Assembly: GCA_021852225.1 (NCBI GenBank)
Contig: JAJZOA010000130.1
Coordinates: 1 to 17,920 of the forward strand
DNA: 17,920 nt
Source of the DNA: Planctomycetota bacterium
Lineage (GTDB): Bacteria; Planctomycetota; Phycisphaerae; WQYP01
Direction of reading: 5' to 3'
The first letter of the stretch is position 1. Each line of letters opens with the position of its first letter. Shown piece after piece: positions 1-8,307 of the stretch. Position numbers and translations under genes: made by a program. Under the pieces are notes generated by a model. It ran no database searches. It was not told where the DNA came from and worked only from the letters and a program-made list of their open reading frames with translations.

Positions 1-454
1 AATGTCATATGGCGCGTGCGAATCCGTTGTGGTTTCATCCGCTCGCGTGCTGGAGGCCACCACCATCACTACCCAACCGCACCCCGGTTTCCCCACCGAC
101 TTACAGGCCCAGTTCATGACTTTGCTGTCCATAGCCGGCGGCAACAGCATTGTGACGGAAAAAATTTTCCCCGACCGGTTTTTACATGTGGCTGAACTTT
201 CCCGTCTGGGTGCCCGCCTCCACCGGGAAGGAGCGACTGTCATTATTGAGGGACAAAAGCGGCTGGTGGGCGCGCCGGTCATGGCCAGTGATTTACGGGC
301 CTCCGCGGCCCTGGTGCTGGCCGGGCTGGCGGCTCGCGGTCGAACCACGGTAAACCGGGTATATCACATTGACCGCGGATATGAAAACATTGAACAGAGG
401 CTTAATGCCGTAGGTGCCCACATTCGCCGCGTGGAACAGGAAGAATTGGAGTAA
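1..454 (+). CDS. murA: UDP-N-acetylglucosamine 1-carboxyvinyltransferase, C-terminal part
   Basis: This is the C-terminal 150 residues of MurA, which transfers enolpyruvate from PEP to UDP-GlcNAc in the first committed step of cytoplasmic peptidoglycan synthesis. The gene enters the window from the left, so the ATG at position 2 is internal. The segment [11 protein letters not shown] carries the Asp that acts in catalysis in the family (Asp305 in E. coli MurA). [13 protein letters not shown] carries the conserved Arg that contacts [16 protein letters not shown] is the usual C-terminal signature. The stop is TAA at 452-454. The PEP-reactive Cys loop lies upstream of the window and cannot be checked. 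The next gene, hom, is on the same strand but about 300 bp away and metabolically unrelated, so co-transcription is uncertain. Confidence 0.95.
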   Translation, partial: MSYGACESVVVSSARVLEATTITTQPHPGFPTDLQAQFMTLLSIAGGNSIVTEKIFPDRFLHVAELSRLGARLHREGATVIIEGQKRLVGAPVMASDLRASAALVLAGLAARGRTTVNRVYHIDRGYENIEQRLNAVGAHIRRVEQEELE

Positions 455-761
455 ACAAATCGGAACCCGACCGGTTCGGATTCATCTTTATGCCGCCCGT
501 AACGGTTTCCAGCATTAAAATCCGCATCGCTGGATGGAACAGTCTTGTGCGCGTATCCTGTTGACCGGTTTTTTAATGGTCCGACGTTTATGGCGGATTG
601 AATATTGTCCAAGGATCGCCCGGCCGCGATCGACCCGATATAGCGGGATTCGCCGCCCTTGGTCCATCCAGGCGTTTTTTAGTGTTGAATTCGGGCCGCG
701 ATGCGAGTTGCGGGCCGCCGCTGGAAAAAATGGGCTGACCCGGTTTTTAATGGAGTGGAAC
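455..761. other. murA-hom intergenic region
   Basis: This stretch of 307 bp has no convincing gene. The hom reading frame stays open back to 534, but the 76 extra codons encode an Arg/Trp-rich sequence unlike the start of any homoserine dehydrogenase, so I treat them as non-coding. A short inverted repeat (GGAACC/GGTTC, about 461-476) lies just after the murA stop, with no T-run to make it a clear terminator. A hom promoter probably lies here, but I see no confident -35/-10 pair. Confidence 0.5.
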
Positions 762-2054
762 ATGCGGACAGGCGTAGCAATTCTGGGCTGCGGCACGGTA
801 GGTTCGGCCGTGGCCGAGATGCTGCTTAAAGAAAAATCGCTGCTGAAAAGGCGATCCGGGCGGACATTTGAATTGCGCCACATTCTGGTTCGCGATGCGG
901 ATCGCTTTCGCCCTGGCATTCCCCGGCAGCTTTTCACCGCCGATGCCGGCCGCATTCTGCGCGACCCTGAAGTGGACATTGTGGTGGAATTAATCGGTGG
1001 CCTGGATCCCGCTCAAAGCCTTATCACAAAAGCCCTGCGTGCCGGAAAACGGGTGGTAACCGCAAACAAGCATCTGCTGGCTCTGCATGGGGTTGAAGTA
1101 TTCCGGGCGGCGCGGCAGGCCAAATCAAGTGTCTGTTTTGAAGCTTCCTGCGGCGGCGCAATTCCCATTGTCATGGCGCTGGCCCGCGGACTCGTGGCCA
1201 ACGATATTGACCGCATTATCGGAATCGTCAACGGAACCTGCAATTATATTCTTACCCAAATGAGCAGTGGTGGCCAGACTTATGCCCAGGCACTCGCTGG
1301 GGCACAAGCCGCAGGCTTTGCCGAGCCGGATCCATCCATGGATGTGCGCGGCACAGATTCCGCTCACAAACTGGCTATTCTGGCGGCGTTGGCATTTGGC
1401 GTGCAGGTGCCGTTTGAGAAAATTCAAATTCAGGGTATTGATTCCCTCGACGCTGAGGATCTCTGTTATGGCCGCGAATTGGGATATGTCTGCAAACTGC
1501 TGGCCATCGCGGAAAAGATACAGGATGGCGTTTCGTTGCGGGTGCATCCGGCATTTGTACCCAAACAGCATTTGCTGGCCAGTGTCAGCGGGCCGTTTAA
1601 CGCCATCAGCGTGTTCGGTCACGCCAGCGGACAGACTCTGTATTACGGACGCGGTGCCGGTGGCCGGCCCACCGCCAGTGCGGTTCTGGCGGACATTGTG
1701 GATTCTGCGATGGGAACGGCGGATGTTCTTTTCCGCGAATTGCCGGCACTCGGAAAGCGCAAACCGGCTCTGGTGGTTCCGCCGCGCGCGGTAGTGAGCC
1801 GACACTATCTGCGCATGCAGGCCTTGGACCGACCCGGAGTCATGCACAAAATTACCGGCGTGCTGGGCAAAAACGGCATTTCGCTGGCGGCGGTCGCTCA
1901 ACATGAATCCCGCGCCGAAAGTTATGTGCCGCTGGTGGTCATGACCCATGAAGCCAGCGATGGCAGCATTGGCAATGCGCTGGACGAACTCAATCAGCTT
2001 TCCTGCATACGCGGACAGGTGGCGCACCTGCGGGTGATAGACCCGGCGGTTTAA
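762..2054 (+). CDS. hom: homoserine dehydrogenase
   Basis: It catalyses the NAD(P)H-dependent reduction of aspartate semialdehyde to homoserine, the branch point to threonine and methionine. The protein has 430 residues, normal for the monofunctional ACT-containing form. Near the N-terminus, AILGCGTVGSAV is the Rossmann dinucleotide loop, and TANKHLLALHG follows around residues 100-110 with K103. The catalytic domain has GIVNGTCNYILTQM from residue 154 and DVRGTDSAHKLAIL from residue 194, where K203 is the conserved Lys. A C-terminal ACT domain begins near residue 349 (YLRMQALDRPGVMHKITGVL) and implies allosteric control by an amino acid, usually threonine in this family. I chose the start at 762 because GGAG at 752-755 lies 6 nt upstream. 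An in-frame ATG at 750 would overlap that site. The apgM-like gene follows after 29 bp. Confidence 0.96.
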   Translation: MRTGVAILGCGTVGSAVAEMLLKEKSLLKRRSGRTFELRHILVRDADRFRPGIPRQLFTADAGRILRDPEVDIVVELIGGLDPAQSLITKALRAGKRVVTANKHLLALHGVEVFRAARQAKSSVCFEASCGGAIPIVMALARGLVANDIDRIIGIVNGTCNYILTQMSSGGQTYAQALAGAQAAGFAEPDPSMDVRGTDSAHKLAILAALAFGVQVPFEKIQIQGIDSLDAEDLCYGRELGYVCKLLAIAEKIQDGVSLRVHPAFVPKQHLLASVSGPFNAISVFGHASGQTLYYGRGAGGRPTASAVLADIVDSAMGTADVLFRELPALGKRKPALVVPPRAVVSRHYLRMQALDRPGVMHKITGVLGKNGISLAAVAQHESRAESYVPLVVMTHEASDGSIGNALDELNQLSCIRGQVAHLRVIDPAV

Positions 2055-2083
2055 ACCGGTTTGTTTTTTGGGATTATTCCATT

Positions 2084-3286
2084 ATGAAATATGCAATTGT
2101 TATTCCGGATGGAGCTGCGGATTCCCCGATTGACGAACTGGGCGGCAAAACGCCGCTTGAGGTGGCCCGCAATCCCAACATGGACAATGTCGCCATGATT
2201 GGGCGCATAGGAACCGTTCGCACCACTCCACCCAACTTCAGCGCAGGCTCGGATGTCTGCACACTTTGCCTGCTGGGCTACGACCCGGCTAAATATCATC
2301 CCGGCCGGGCACCGCTGGAGGCCGCGGCCATGGGGCTTAAACTGGCTCCCGAAGATTGGGTATTCCGCTGCAATTTTGTCACCATAGTGGATGATGTGAT
2401 GGTGGATCATTCCGCGGGTCATATTACCGATGGCGAAGCCCGTACCCTGCTGGAAGCAGTGGTTCAACAGATTGCCCCGGCGGGAACCGGTTCGCCTGTG
2501 ATATTTCATCCGGGAGTCAGTTATCGCAACCTGATGACGATTCATGGCGGAGACTTTTCGCGGCTGGCCACCACGCCACCGCACGATATTCCCGACCAGC
2601 CTATCAAAACCCACTTGCCCAAAGGGGCAGGCAGCCAAATGCTGCTGGACATGATGCAGAAAGCCCATGCGGTTCTAAAAGATCATGAGGTGAATCTGGT
2701 ACGGCGGCAATTTGGGGAAAACCAGGCCACAGACATCTGGCTGTGGGGCCAGGGCCGGGCGGCCAATGTGCCGGCATTTGCCCAGCGTTTCGGCAAGCAG
2801 GGCGCCATGATTACCGCCGTTGACCTGCTGCGCGGCATTGCCAACCTGCTGGGCTGGCAAAACATTGTTGTACCCGGTATTACCAGTTATCACGATACAG
2901 ATTATGCCGCGCAAGGCCGTTATGCCTGCGACGCACTGGACCATTACGACATTGTCTGTTGTCATGTGGAAGCACCGGATGAAGCCAGCCACCAGGGCGA
3001 TTACGCCACTAAAATTGCCAGCATTGAAAGTATAGACCAATATGTGGTTGGGCCGATTCTGCAAAAGCTCCAGACTTTTCCCGAATGGCGGCTCCTGATT
3101 ATGCCGGACCACGCCACACAATGCTCCACGCGCAAACATCATGATGCGCCAGTTCCCTTCGCCATGGCCGGCACCCAGCGAAAATCCGCTGTGCCCCGAC
3201 CTTATACGGAAGCCGCCGCCCGCAGCAGCGATTTGCACGTGGAAACCGGACATGAATTGATGGATTATTTCCTGGCTGGCGGCTAA
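2084..3286 (+). CDS. archaeal-type (ApgM-like) phosphoglycerate mutase family protein; probable homoserine kinase
   Basis: This 400-residue protein belongs to the alkaline-phosphatase superfamily branch of cofactor-independent phosphoglycerate mutases (ApgM, COG3635). Visible metal and catalytic positions are D9 in IPDGAAD, S56 in NFSAGSDVCTLCLLGYDP, D299 and H303 in EAPDEASHQGD, D342-H343 in MPDHATQ, and H352-H353 in RKHHDAPVPFAM. A bacterial subgroup of this family (TIGR02535) has been proposed to be a non-orthologous homoserine kinase because it sits beside threonine genes. Here it starts 29 bp after hom on the same strand, which fits that role: phosphorylation of the Hom product. Glycolytic mutase activity (3PG to 2PG) remains the alternative, and sequence alone does not decide. 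The ribosome-binding site is weak (GGGA about 11 nt upstream of ATG), so translational coupling to hom is possible. Confidence 0.9.
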   Translation: MKYAIVIPDGAADSPIDELGGKTPLEVARNPNMDNVAMIGRIGTVRTTPPNFSAGSDVCTLCLLGYDPAKYHPGRAPLEAAAMGLKLAPEDWVFRCNFVTIVDDVMVDHSAGHITDGEARTLLEAVVQQIAPAGTGSPVIFHPGVSYRNLMTIHGGDFSRLATTPPHDIPDQPIKTHLPKGAGSQMLLDMMQKAHAVLKDHEVNLVRRQFGENQATDIWLWGQGRAANVPAFAQRFGKQGAMITAVDLLRGIANLLGWQNIVVPGITSYHDTDYAAQGRYACDALDHYDIVCCHVEAPDEASHQGDYATKIASIESIDQYVVGPILQKLQTFPEWRLLIMPDHATQCSTRKHHDAPVPFAMAGTQRKSAVPRPYTEAAARSSDLHVETGHELMDYFLAGG

Positions 3287-4328
3287 TTCCTGATGCCGCG
3301 TGCCACAAATGACCCGCTCCCCGCGAACATGGGCAGGACGGCCGCAATTTTCAAACTCAATCAGGCCCCAGATTTCCGAAGCGGGCGGAAATTTTGAATA
3401 TCTCTTTCGGCAGGTAAAAGGTGCGGTAAACGCCCATTCCTGATACTGTAAATGCCGCAGATTCGCCGTGGTCATCCCAGTTGCTTTTCCGCCCGGCATT
3501 CTGACCAAGGTCCTGCAATAGGCGGTTCTGGCCGCCGTGAACCCATTGCACCCAATGACGGAGGGATTCTTGCGGGCCGGCCTCTGCCAGACCTTTCCAG
3601 TATGGCCCGGTATTTGTGTCCGTCACCGTCACTCCACAGGAAACCCTGTCCGCCCAATAACCCGCAATATTCGGCGTAAATTTCAACGCGGCACGCGCTC
3701 GCGTTGCGCGCTGTCGCATGTCCGGCATGCGGAAAGCGGCTTAAACGCCGCCGCGTTGGGTCGGCGGGAATGCCTTAATTCCACAATGTTCAAGGCAGAC
3801 GGGGGAACCGCGGCACGCGACGAAACGGGCAAGATGCCCGCACCCCATCGAGGGCTGACGCCCGCGGCAGTTAGGCCAACCCATAAACTTTCCCAACGTG
3901 AAAACACAAACGCTCTCCGGCGAAAGTTCCAAGCCACACAATCCATGATCCTGCCTGTACGGAAGCCGCATACAACCCCGCAGCCCACCGGACAAGCTGA
4001 AATACAGATTAGCCACAACGCAAATGTTTAGATAAATCAATCTCTTTACATTATTATGTGCGATAGGTTTCGGATGGTTAATTGTGGAATGCGGGCCGCA
4101 GATGCGGAAGTGCCAAGCGAATGTGTCTGACTGCTGCCGAAGCATCGGACCAGCACCCGCTGACGCGGCAGACACAACGGCCAGTTCCTCATGCAAGCCT
4201 GTTATCCAAATTCAGGAAGCAACAGGGCAGACACAGCGGTCCTGCGGACAGGTAAATCTTAAAGTATCGCGTGATTTGCTGGTTGCGCCGGTGCGGGCAT
4301 CTGACCGCCAGAAAGATGGAGGACTATT
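3287..4328. other. long intergenic stretch without a convincing gene
   Basis: About 1.04 kb lies between the converging apgM-like and prepilin genes. Several open frames cross it, but none has a recognisable domain together with a good ribosome-binding site. The best is a minus-strand frame at 3357-3728 (see findings). The centre (about 3660-3870) is GC-rich with short inverted repeats. 4020-4090 is clearly AT-rich. A small inverted repeat GTCC-GCA-GGAC lies at about 4242-4252, downstream of the prepilin stop, without a T-run. The stretch may be decayed coding or repeat DNA. Confidence 0.5.
3826..3863. repeat. two adjacent short GC-rich hairpins (REP-like)
   Basis: CGGGC-AAGAT-GCCCG (3826-3840) is followed 11 bp later by GGGC-TGAC-GCCC (3852-3863). 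Both are perfect stems with short loops, in a gene-free region between two converging genes. Paired palindromes in such places are typical of REP-type extragenic repeats, and the pair could also act as a bidirectional transcription barrier. Only one copy is present in this window, so calling it a dispersed repeat is an inference. Confidence 0.35.
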
Positions 4329-5282
4329 TTACCAGGCTCCGGTCGCAACATCGCGCACCGGTGCCATGACCACATCAAACGGTGCGGTCTGGGGCAGGTT
4401 GGCCGGACCAGTTGCCGCCGCTCCGATGCCCAGGGTACTGCCGCCACCGGCAGTCCCCGGCGAGGCGTATGTAAAAATATTATCCTGCGACTCACCTACA
4501 TATGGATTATTGGACCATTTGACGTGGGCATCGCCATAGCAGACATTCTGTCCGCGTCCGGCATGATTGCCAGAGTTATAAATCCACGGTGTGGACGTAT
4601 TCACCAGCGGCTGAGTTACATCGCGGCGCAACATTCCCGGCGCGGCACTGTCCTGGGCAGGTGCCATATCGCACACCACAGGCAGATCGCTGGAGGCGTA
4701 TGTATCGTTCCACCATGCGCCCACGACCGTGGCATTGCTAAGGTAATTCCACGGGTAAGCAATCGAATAGCTTTCCCCAGCGCCGATTAGCGAGGGCGTA
4801 GACGAACCGGCCACCATTCCAAAATTGCTGTAATAGGTCTGACTGGCACTGAATTCATTGGAAGGATTCAGGCCAAATGGATCGGACGGGCAGATGAAGC
4901 TTTTAGGCGTTATATAACCCTGCAAAACCAGCAACCACATGCAGGCCATGGGTGAACCCTGTTGAACGGGTGTATTGTAAAACCCGTACACCACGGTGCC
5001 CGCGCTGGCGGAACTTCCCGCCAACGGATTGCCCACATTATTCTGATAGGTGGTGGCAGCCGGCCCGACCACGGTGGGGAAATAATTATTATCGCTTTGC
5101 GCGTAGATAATCATACTTTGCAGAATGCTGCGTTCATTGGCGGAACAAACGGACCGATTGGCCAGTTCGCGCGCTCGCCCCAGCGAAGGCAGCAGTATGG
5201 CGATTAACAACGCAATAATGGAAATGACCACCAGCAACTCAATGAGTGTGAAACCAGATTTTAAGAATCTGACATTCTGCAT
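4329..5282 (-). CDS. prepilin-type N-terminal cleavage/methylation domain protein (pseudopilin-like)
   Basis: This 317-residue protein has a class III (type IV prepilin) signal. After the short positively charged leader [10 protein letters not shown], cleavage is expected between G10 and F11. [20 protein letters not shown] follows, with the conserved Glu at mature position 5, and forms the hydrophobic helix. The rest is a Ser/Thr/Asn/Gly-rich extracytoplasmic domain. Near the C-terminus, [18 protein letters not shown] is a variant of the H-X9/10-DG-HV motif seen in the large planctomycete family of such proteins, with DA in place of DG. An AGGA sequence 9 nt upstream of ATG supports the start. 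No pilus or type II secretion genes adjoin it, so it is an orphan, like many paralogues in planctomycetes. Its role (surface fibre or secretion pseudopilin) is unknown. Confidence 0.9.
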   Translation of the reverse strand: MQNVRFLKSGFTLIELLVVISIIALLIAILLPSLGRARELANRSVCSANERSILQSMIIYAQSDNNYFPTVVGPAATTYQNNVGNPLAGSSASAGTVVYGFYNTPVQQGSPMACMWLLVLQGYITPKSFICPSDPFGLNPSNEFSASQTYYSNFGMVAGSSTPSLIGAGESYSIAYPWNYLSNATVVGAWWNDTYASSDLPVVCDMAPAQDSAAPGMLRRDVTQPLVNTSTPWIYNSGNHAGRGQNVCYGDAHVKWSNNPYVGESQDNIFTYASPGTAGGGSTLGIGAAATGPANLPQTAPFDVVMAPVRDVATGAW

Positions 5283-5609
5283 TGCGTTGGTTCCTGAAAC
5301 GTCCGATGCATCATTTCTGGGTGCAGCATCGGCAATTGAATGTTCTGCCCGTTGCCGCTGGCAGCGCGATTACGTGAATCGCCTATATCGAATCCAATGG
5401 TTGCTATCGGTCCGGCGCACGGATGGAATTTAGAAAAAGGCTGTACAATGCGGCGCAATCAACGTTTCTGGCGCGATCATCAGAAAGCGCAATTTCGCCG
5501 GAACAAAACATGTGGTTAGATTTGGCGGATTGACCCGACATTATCGGCGGCCCGGCTTGCCCGCTTACAAGCCCCATTTCCCAGCAGAAATCAGGAGGCC
5601 GGGCAACGG
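5283..5609. other. intergenic region between carA and the prepilin gene
   Basis: These 327 bp separate two minus-strand genes. They should contain the prepilin promoter, but I see no confident elements. A small hairpin GGCTTG-N8-CAAGCC (5554-5573) lies about 40 bp beyond the carA stop on its downstream side. It lacks a T-tract on the minus strand, so it is not a convincing intrinsic terminator. No gene is supported here. Confidence 0.45.
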
Positions 5610-6809
5610 TTAGGCCGGTGTCAGGGTTCGTTTTTTCTGGGCGTCATTCATTTGTTCGGCGGTGGGACTGGTGCCGGTTTCCATCATCTGAATAAAGCAG
5701 TCAAAAAGATAGGTGGCATCATGCGGGCCAGGGCTGGCCTCCGGATGATACTGCACCGCAAAAACCGGTTCGGATTTCATGCGAAACCCTTCCAGAGTCT
5801 GATCATTCAAATTGATATGCGTGGCCTGGCCGCCCCGTTTTTCAAGAGAAGCCACATCGACCGCGAAGCCATGGTTCTGCGATGTAATTTCCACTTTTCC
5901 GGTTCCGGTGTTGCGCACCGGCTGGTTGCCGCCACGATGGCCGAATTTCAATTTATAGGTTGTGGCTCCCAAAGCCAGGCCAAGAAGCTGATGGCCAAGG
6001 CAGATACCGAAAATCGGTTTTTGACCGATCAATTCACGCAGAGTCCGCTGGGCGTAAGTAATCGGTTCCGGATCGCCGGGGCCGTTGCTTACAAACACTC
6101 CGTCAGGTTTGTGCGCCAGAATTTCGGCGCTTGTGGCGGACGCGGGCACCACGGTCACGCGGCAACCGCTCTGGACCAGATTACGTAAAATATTCCGCTT
6201 GGCACCGCAATCCAGGGCGACGACGTGAAATTTGGCGGGACCGTGGGCGTCGGTAAACTGTGCCCAAGCGCCTTTGTCCTCTGTCCAAGGATATGGCTTT
6301 GCGGGCGTCACGAGTTTTACCAGGTCTGCCCCGACCAGGCCGGTCCAGGCGTTGGCCTGTTGAATAAGCGCCAGATCATCGTCCACACGGTCTGGATCGG
6401 TGCAGATGACCCCCTTAAGCGCCCCTTGGGTGCGAAGTTTGCGGACCAAGGCTCTGGTATCAATTCCCGCCAGACCCGCAACCCCCTGTCGCAGAAGGTA
6501 TTCATGCAGAGATTCCACCGATCTGAAATTGCTGGCGACGGGCGAAAGTTCCTTGACAATAAAACCATCCACTTGCACTCTTGCCGATTCATCGTCATCG
6601 GTATTGGCAATACCATAATTTCCGATTTGCGGATAGGTCATGGTGACAATCTGGCCGCGGTAAGACGGATCGGTAAGAATTTCCTGATATCCGCAAAGTG
6701 ATGTATTAAACACCACTTCGCCCGCGCGGCACTGCACCGCGCCAAATGCAGTGCCAGTAAATACAGTTCCATCTTCAAGAGCTAGTTTGGCCACAGACAG
6801 ATTGGGCAT
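5610..6809 (-). CDS. carA: carbamoyl-phosphate synthase small subunit (glutamine amidotransferase)
   Basis: CarA hydrolyses glutamine and channels ammonia to CarB for carbamoyl phosphate, the precursor of pyrimidines and arginine. The 399 residues match the usual length. The N-terminal CPSase small-chain domain (residues 1 to about 150) contains [20 protein letters not shown] and [12 protein letters not shown]. The class I glutaminase domain (about 195-385) contains [10 protein letters not shown], the nucleophile C270 in [11 protein letters not shown], and H355 and E357 in [12 protein letters not shown]. These complete the Cys-His-Glu triad, numbered nearly as in E. coli. GGGGAA lies 5 nt before the ATG. 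carB is not in the window: the gene downstream on this strand is the prepilin, so the two subunits are unlinked here, or carB is elsewhere. The region upstream is disrupted by an IS remnant within about 100 bp of the start. Confidence 0.97.
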   Translation of the reverse strand: MPNLSVAKLALEDGTVFTGTAFGAVQCRAGEVVFNTSLCGYQEILTDPSYRGQIVTMTYPQIGNYGIANTDDDESARVQVDGFIVKELSPVASNFRSVESLHEYLLRQGVAGLAGIDTRALVRKLRTQGALKGVICTDPDRVDDDLALIQQANAWTGLVGADLVKLVTPAKPYPWTEDKGAWAQFTDAHGPAKFHVVALDCGAKRNILRNLVQSGCRVTVVPASATSAEILAHKPDGVFVSNGPGDPEPITYAQRTLRELIGQKPIFGICLGHQLLGLALGATTYKLKFGHRGGNQPVRNTGTGKVEITSQNHGFAVDVASLEKRGGQATHINLNDQTLEGFRMKSEPVFAVQYHPEASPGPHDATYLFDCFIQMMETGTSPTAEQMNDAQKKRTLTPA

Positions 6810-6910
6810 GAAATTCCCCGGAAAAACATAGAGCCGCTGCTGGCTCGATTAGTTCAGCGTTGAAAGTATAGCGTTGACCGGCGGTTGGAACAATATCCGC
6901 ACTGTTGGCC

Positions 6911-6961
6911 TGTAGAGCCGAAGTAGAAATGTCACCCCTTAACGGAAATAGAAGTGTCACC
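6911..6961 (+). repeat. paired 13-nt direct repeats at the presumed left end of the IS remnant
   Basis: TAGAAATGTCACC (6924-6936) and TAGAAGTGTCACC (6949-6961) differ at one base and start 25 bp apart, upstream of the orfA-like gene. Repeated TAGAA-TGTCA-type boxes near an insertion-sequence end are commonly transposase-binding sites or part of the terminal inverted repeat. The exact IS end and its matching right end could not be found in this window. Confidence 0.35.
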
Positions 6962-7062
6962 TCCGAATCTGGGGTATACCAGACAGAATCGAAAACTGTA
7001 ATACTCCCAAACAATGGGCTCGCTGCCAAGGTGGTTTTTACCCGGTTTTCGGAGTCTATTTT

Positions 7063-7671
7063 ATGTTGGTAAAACGTCGTCAGTTTACGTCGCGGTTCAA
7101 AGACAAGTTGGCCATTGAGGCGATGAAGGGCCAGCGCACTATTGGTGAGTTGGCGGGTTTGTATCAGGTCCATCCGCCGCGTATTGATGCGTGGAAAAGG
7201 CGTCTTGTGGAATGTTCAGCAATGACATTTGAGGAATCGTCTGTTCAGGGTTCCGACCATTCCCCGCCGGCGTTGATGGCGCAGTTGTACGAGCCGACAG
7301 GTCGGTTACAGGCAGAGTTGATTCGTGCCCGCAGTCCGCAGTCAAAGGGGGCGAATAGAGCGCCGGCACGCGGCGACTGGGAATCGTTTGGCCAAGGATA
7401 TGCGGCCGCCCAAATATCACAATCTTTCGACTCAATACATGTTTTTATATATATTTGTTATTTTTACCAGACGTTTCTGGCTGGCGGGCGGGCTTTGGGC
7501 AGACCTGGACCGGCGGTGGACCGAGGGGGCCGTCCGGCCATCGCTTCCGACGGGGCGTTTTTGTATATCCTGATATTGTTCGGCATCAACCGCCACGCCT
7601 TAGCGCACCGCCCACACTCGCGTCGCCGAACGTGGGGCAGGGAACCTTCGCAGGAATGGTGGTACTATTGA
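7063..7671 (+). pseudogene. IS3-type transposase OrfA-like gene, truncated/degraded
   Basis: The first 90 or so residues look like the OrfA helix-turn-helix protein of IS3-family elements. KRRQFTSRFKDKLAIEAMKG is followed by GQRTIGELAGLYQVHPPRID and then AWKRRL, the usual HTH_Tnp_1 arrangement. A degraded leucine-zipper segment (LMAQLYEPTGRLQAEL) follows. From about 7335 the frame stays open to 7671, but the sequence no longer resembles a transposase. OrfB, the DDE integrase half needed for transposition, is absent, so the element is almost certainly dead. GGAG at 7051-7054, 8 nt before the ATG, supports the start. It lies about 250 bp upstream of carA, facing away from it, and next to a tRNA-like relic, which marks an integration scar. 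Confidence 0.7.
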
Positions 7672-7722
7672 CGTAGCTGAATTGTGGACAGATCGTGATG
7701 GGTTCGAATCCCGTCGCCTACT
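7667..7722 (+). tRNA. tRNA-like relic lacking the anticodon arm (pseudo-tRNA)
   Basis: The 3' part is a clean tRNA end. The T-stem is ATGGG/CCCGT around the loop TTCGAAT (7698-7714), followed by a 7-nt acceptor strand CGCCTAC (7715-7721) and discriminator T, with no encoded CCA. Just upstream, TAGCTGAATTGTGGACAG (7674-7691) resembles a D-arm: T8 and A14 are present, there is a 3-bp CTG/CAG stem, and GG sits in the loop. One base (7692) and a 5-nt variable segment (TCGTG) then lead into the T-stem. Positions 27-43, the 17-nt anticodon arm, are simply missing. The 5' acceptor strand (ATTGACG) pairs at only 4 of 7 positions, so this is most likely a dead gene. Its specificity cannot be assigned. 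Confidence 0.45.
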
Positions 7723-7803
7723 TTTCATGCACCTTTTCAATGGCAAGCGCAATCCTTTATATTGAGCGCTCCGGGCTCATGTTTAAAACAATATCATTCC
7801 TTA

Positions 7804-8307
7804 TCAAACTGGCACTTTACCTTTATTGATGTCTGCATTCGCGAGATTTGTCAATATAATAATTCCACAAACTAATGCGCCAAGGTTAACTAATCCTGCC
7901 ACAATCTCGTAAATTGCAATGGTCCTTACGCGTGATGATGGAACGACTATTTTCGGATCATGTAAATCTGCATATAATTTAAATTCAAAAATAAGAAGTA
8001 CAATAAGTGGAACGGCGAAGATGATGCAATATGGTGGTGCAGGGAAATCGGCACTAAATGGCGTTATAAACCAGAGGAATGCCATAACGCAATTGCAAAT
8101 AGCAGAAATAAGTAAAGGGACCTTAATTATCCCGGGCGGTTGAGGACCATTTTCCAAGGGCTGTGATATGGTTTTACTGGCCAGACGGGCCATGGGAATC
8201 GGAACCACTGTTCGCTGTGCACATTGCGGACATTTTTGATCTTGCCCGCACAGGGATTCTGGGGCCTCTAGCCTCGTTCCACAATGAGTGCACAGATAAT
8301 CTATCAT
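7804..8307 (-). CDS. zinc-ribbon membrane protein of unknown function
   Basis: This 167-residue protein was not recognised as a named family. The N-terminus is a small zinc ribbon with C6-x2-C9 (LCTHCG) and C26-x2-C29 (KCPQCAQ), probably cytoplasmic. A Pro-rich linker follows. There are then three predicted membrane segments at roughly residues 59-83, 90-111 and 130-156. Zinc-ribbon plus few-TM proteins of this design are common, mostly uncharacterised, in planctomycetes and relatives. The gene and its flanks (about 7730-8450) are visibly AT-rich compared with the rest of the window. It sits between an IS/tRNA relic and a short odd ORF, which suggests acquired DNA. GGCGGAG 4 nt before the ATG is a strong ribosome-binding site and argues that it is a real, expressed gene. 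Confidence 0.75.
   Translation of the reverse strand: MIDYLCTHCGTRLEAPESLCGQDQKCPQCAQRTVVPIPMARLASKTISQPLENGPQPPGIIKVPLLISAICNCVMAFLWFITPFSADFPAPPYCIIFAVPLIVLLIFEFKLYADLHDPKIVVPSSRVRTIAIYEIVAGLVNLGALVCGIIILTNLANADINKGKVPV

Noticed and set aside
534..761. In-frame N-terminal extension of hom (76 codons)
   Set aside because: The extra residues are Arg/Trp-rich and unlike any homoserine dehydrogenase start. A well-spaced GGAG precedes the ATG at 762.
1125..2027. Long minus-strand frame antisense to hom
   Set aside because: It lies opposite a confidently identified gene, has low-complexity His/Arg/Gln-rich composition and no domain. It is a shadow frame.
2045..2070. Palindrome CGGTTTAAACCG followed by a T-run after hom, as an intrinsic terminator
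   Set aside because: The stem is short, AT-rich in the middle and has almost no loop. The next gene starts 29 bp on and is expected to be co-transcribed.
5554..5573. GGCTTG/CAAGCC hairpin as carA terminator
   Set aside because: The stem is only 6 bp and is not followed by a T-tract on the minus strand.
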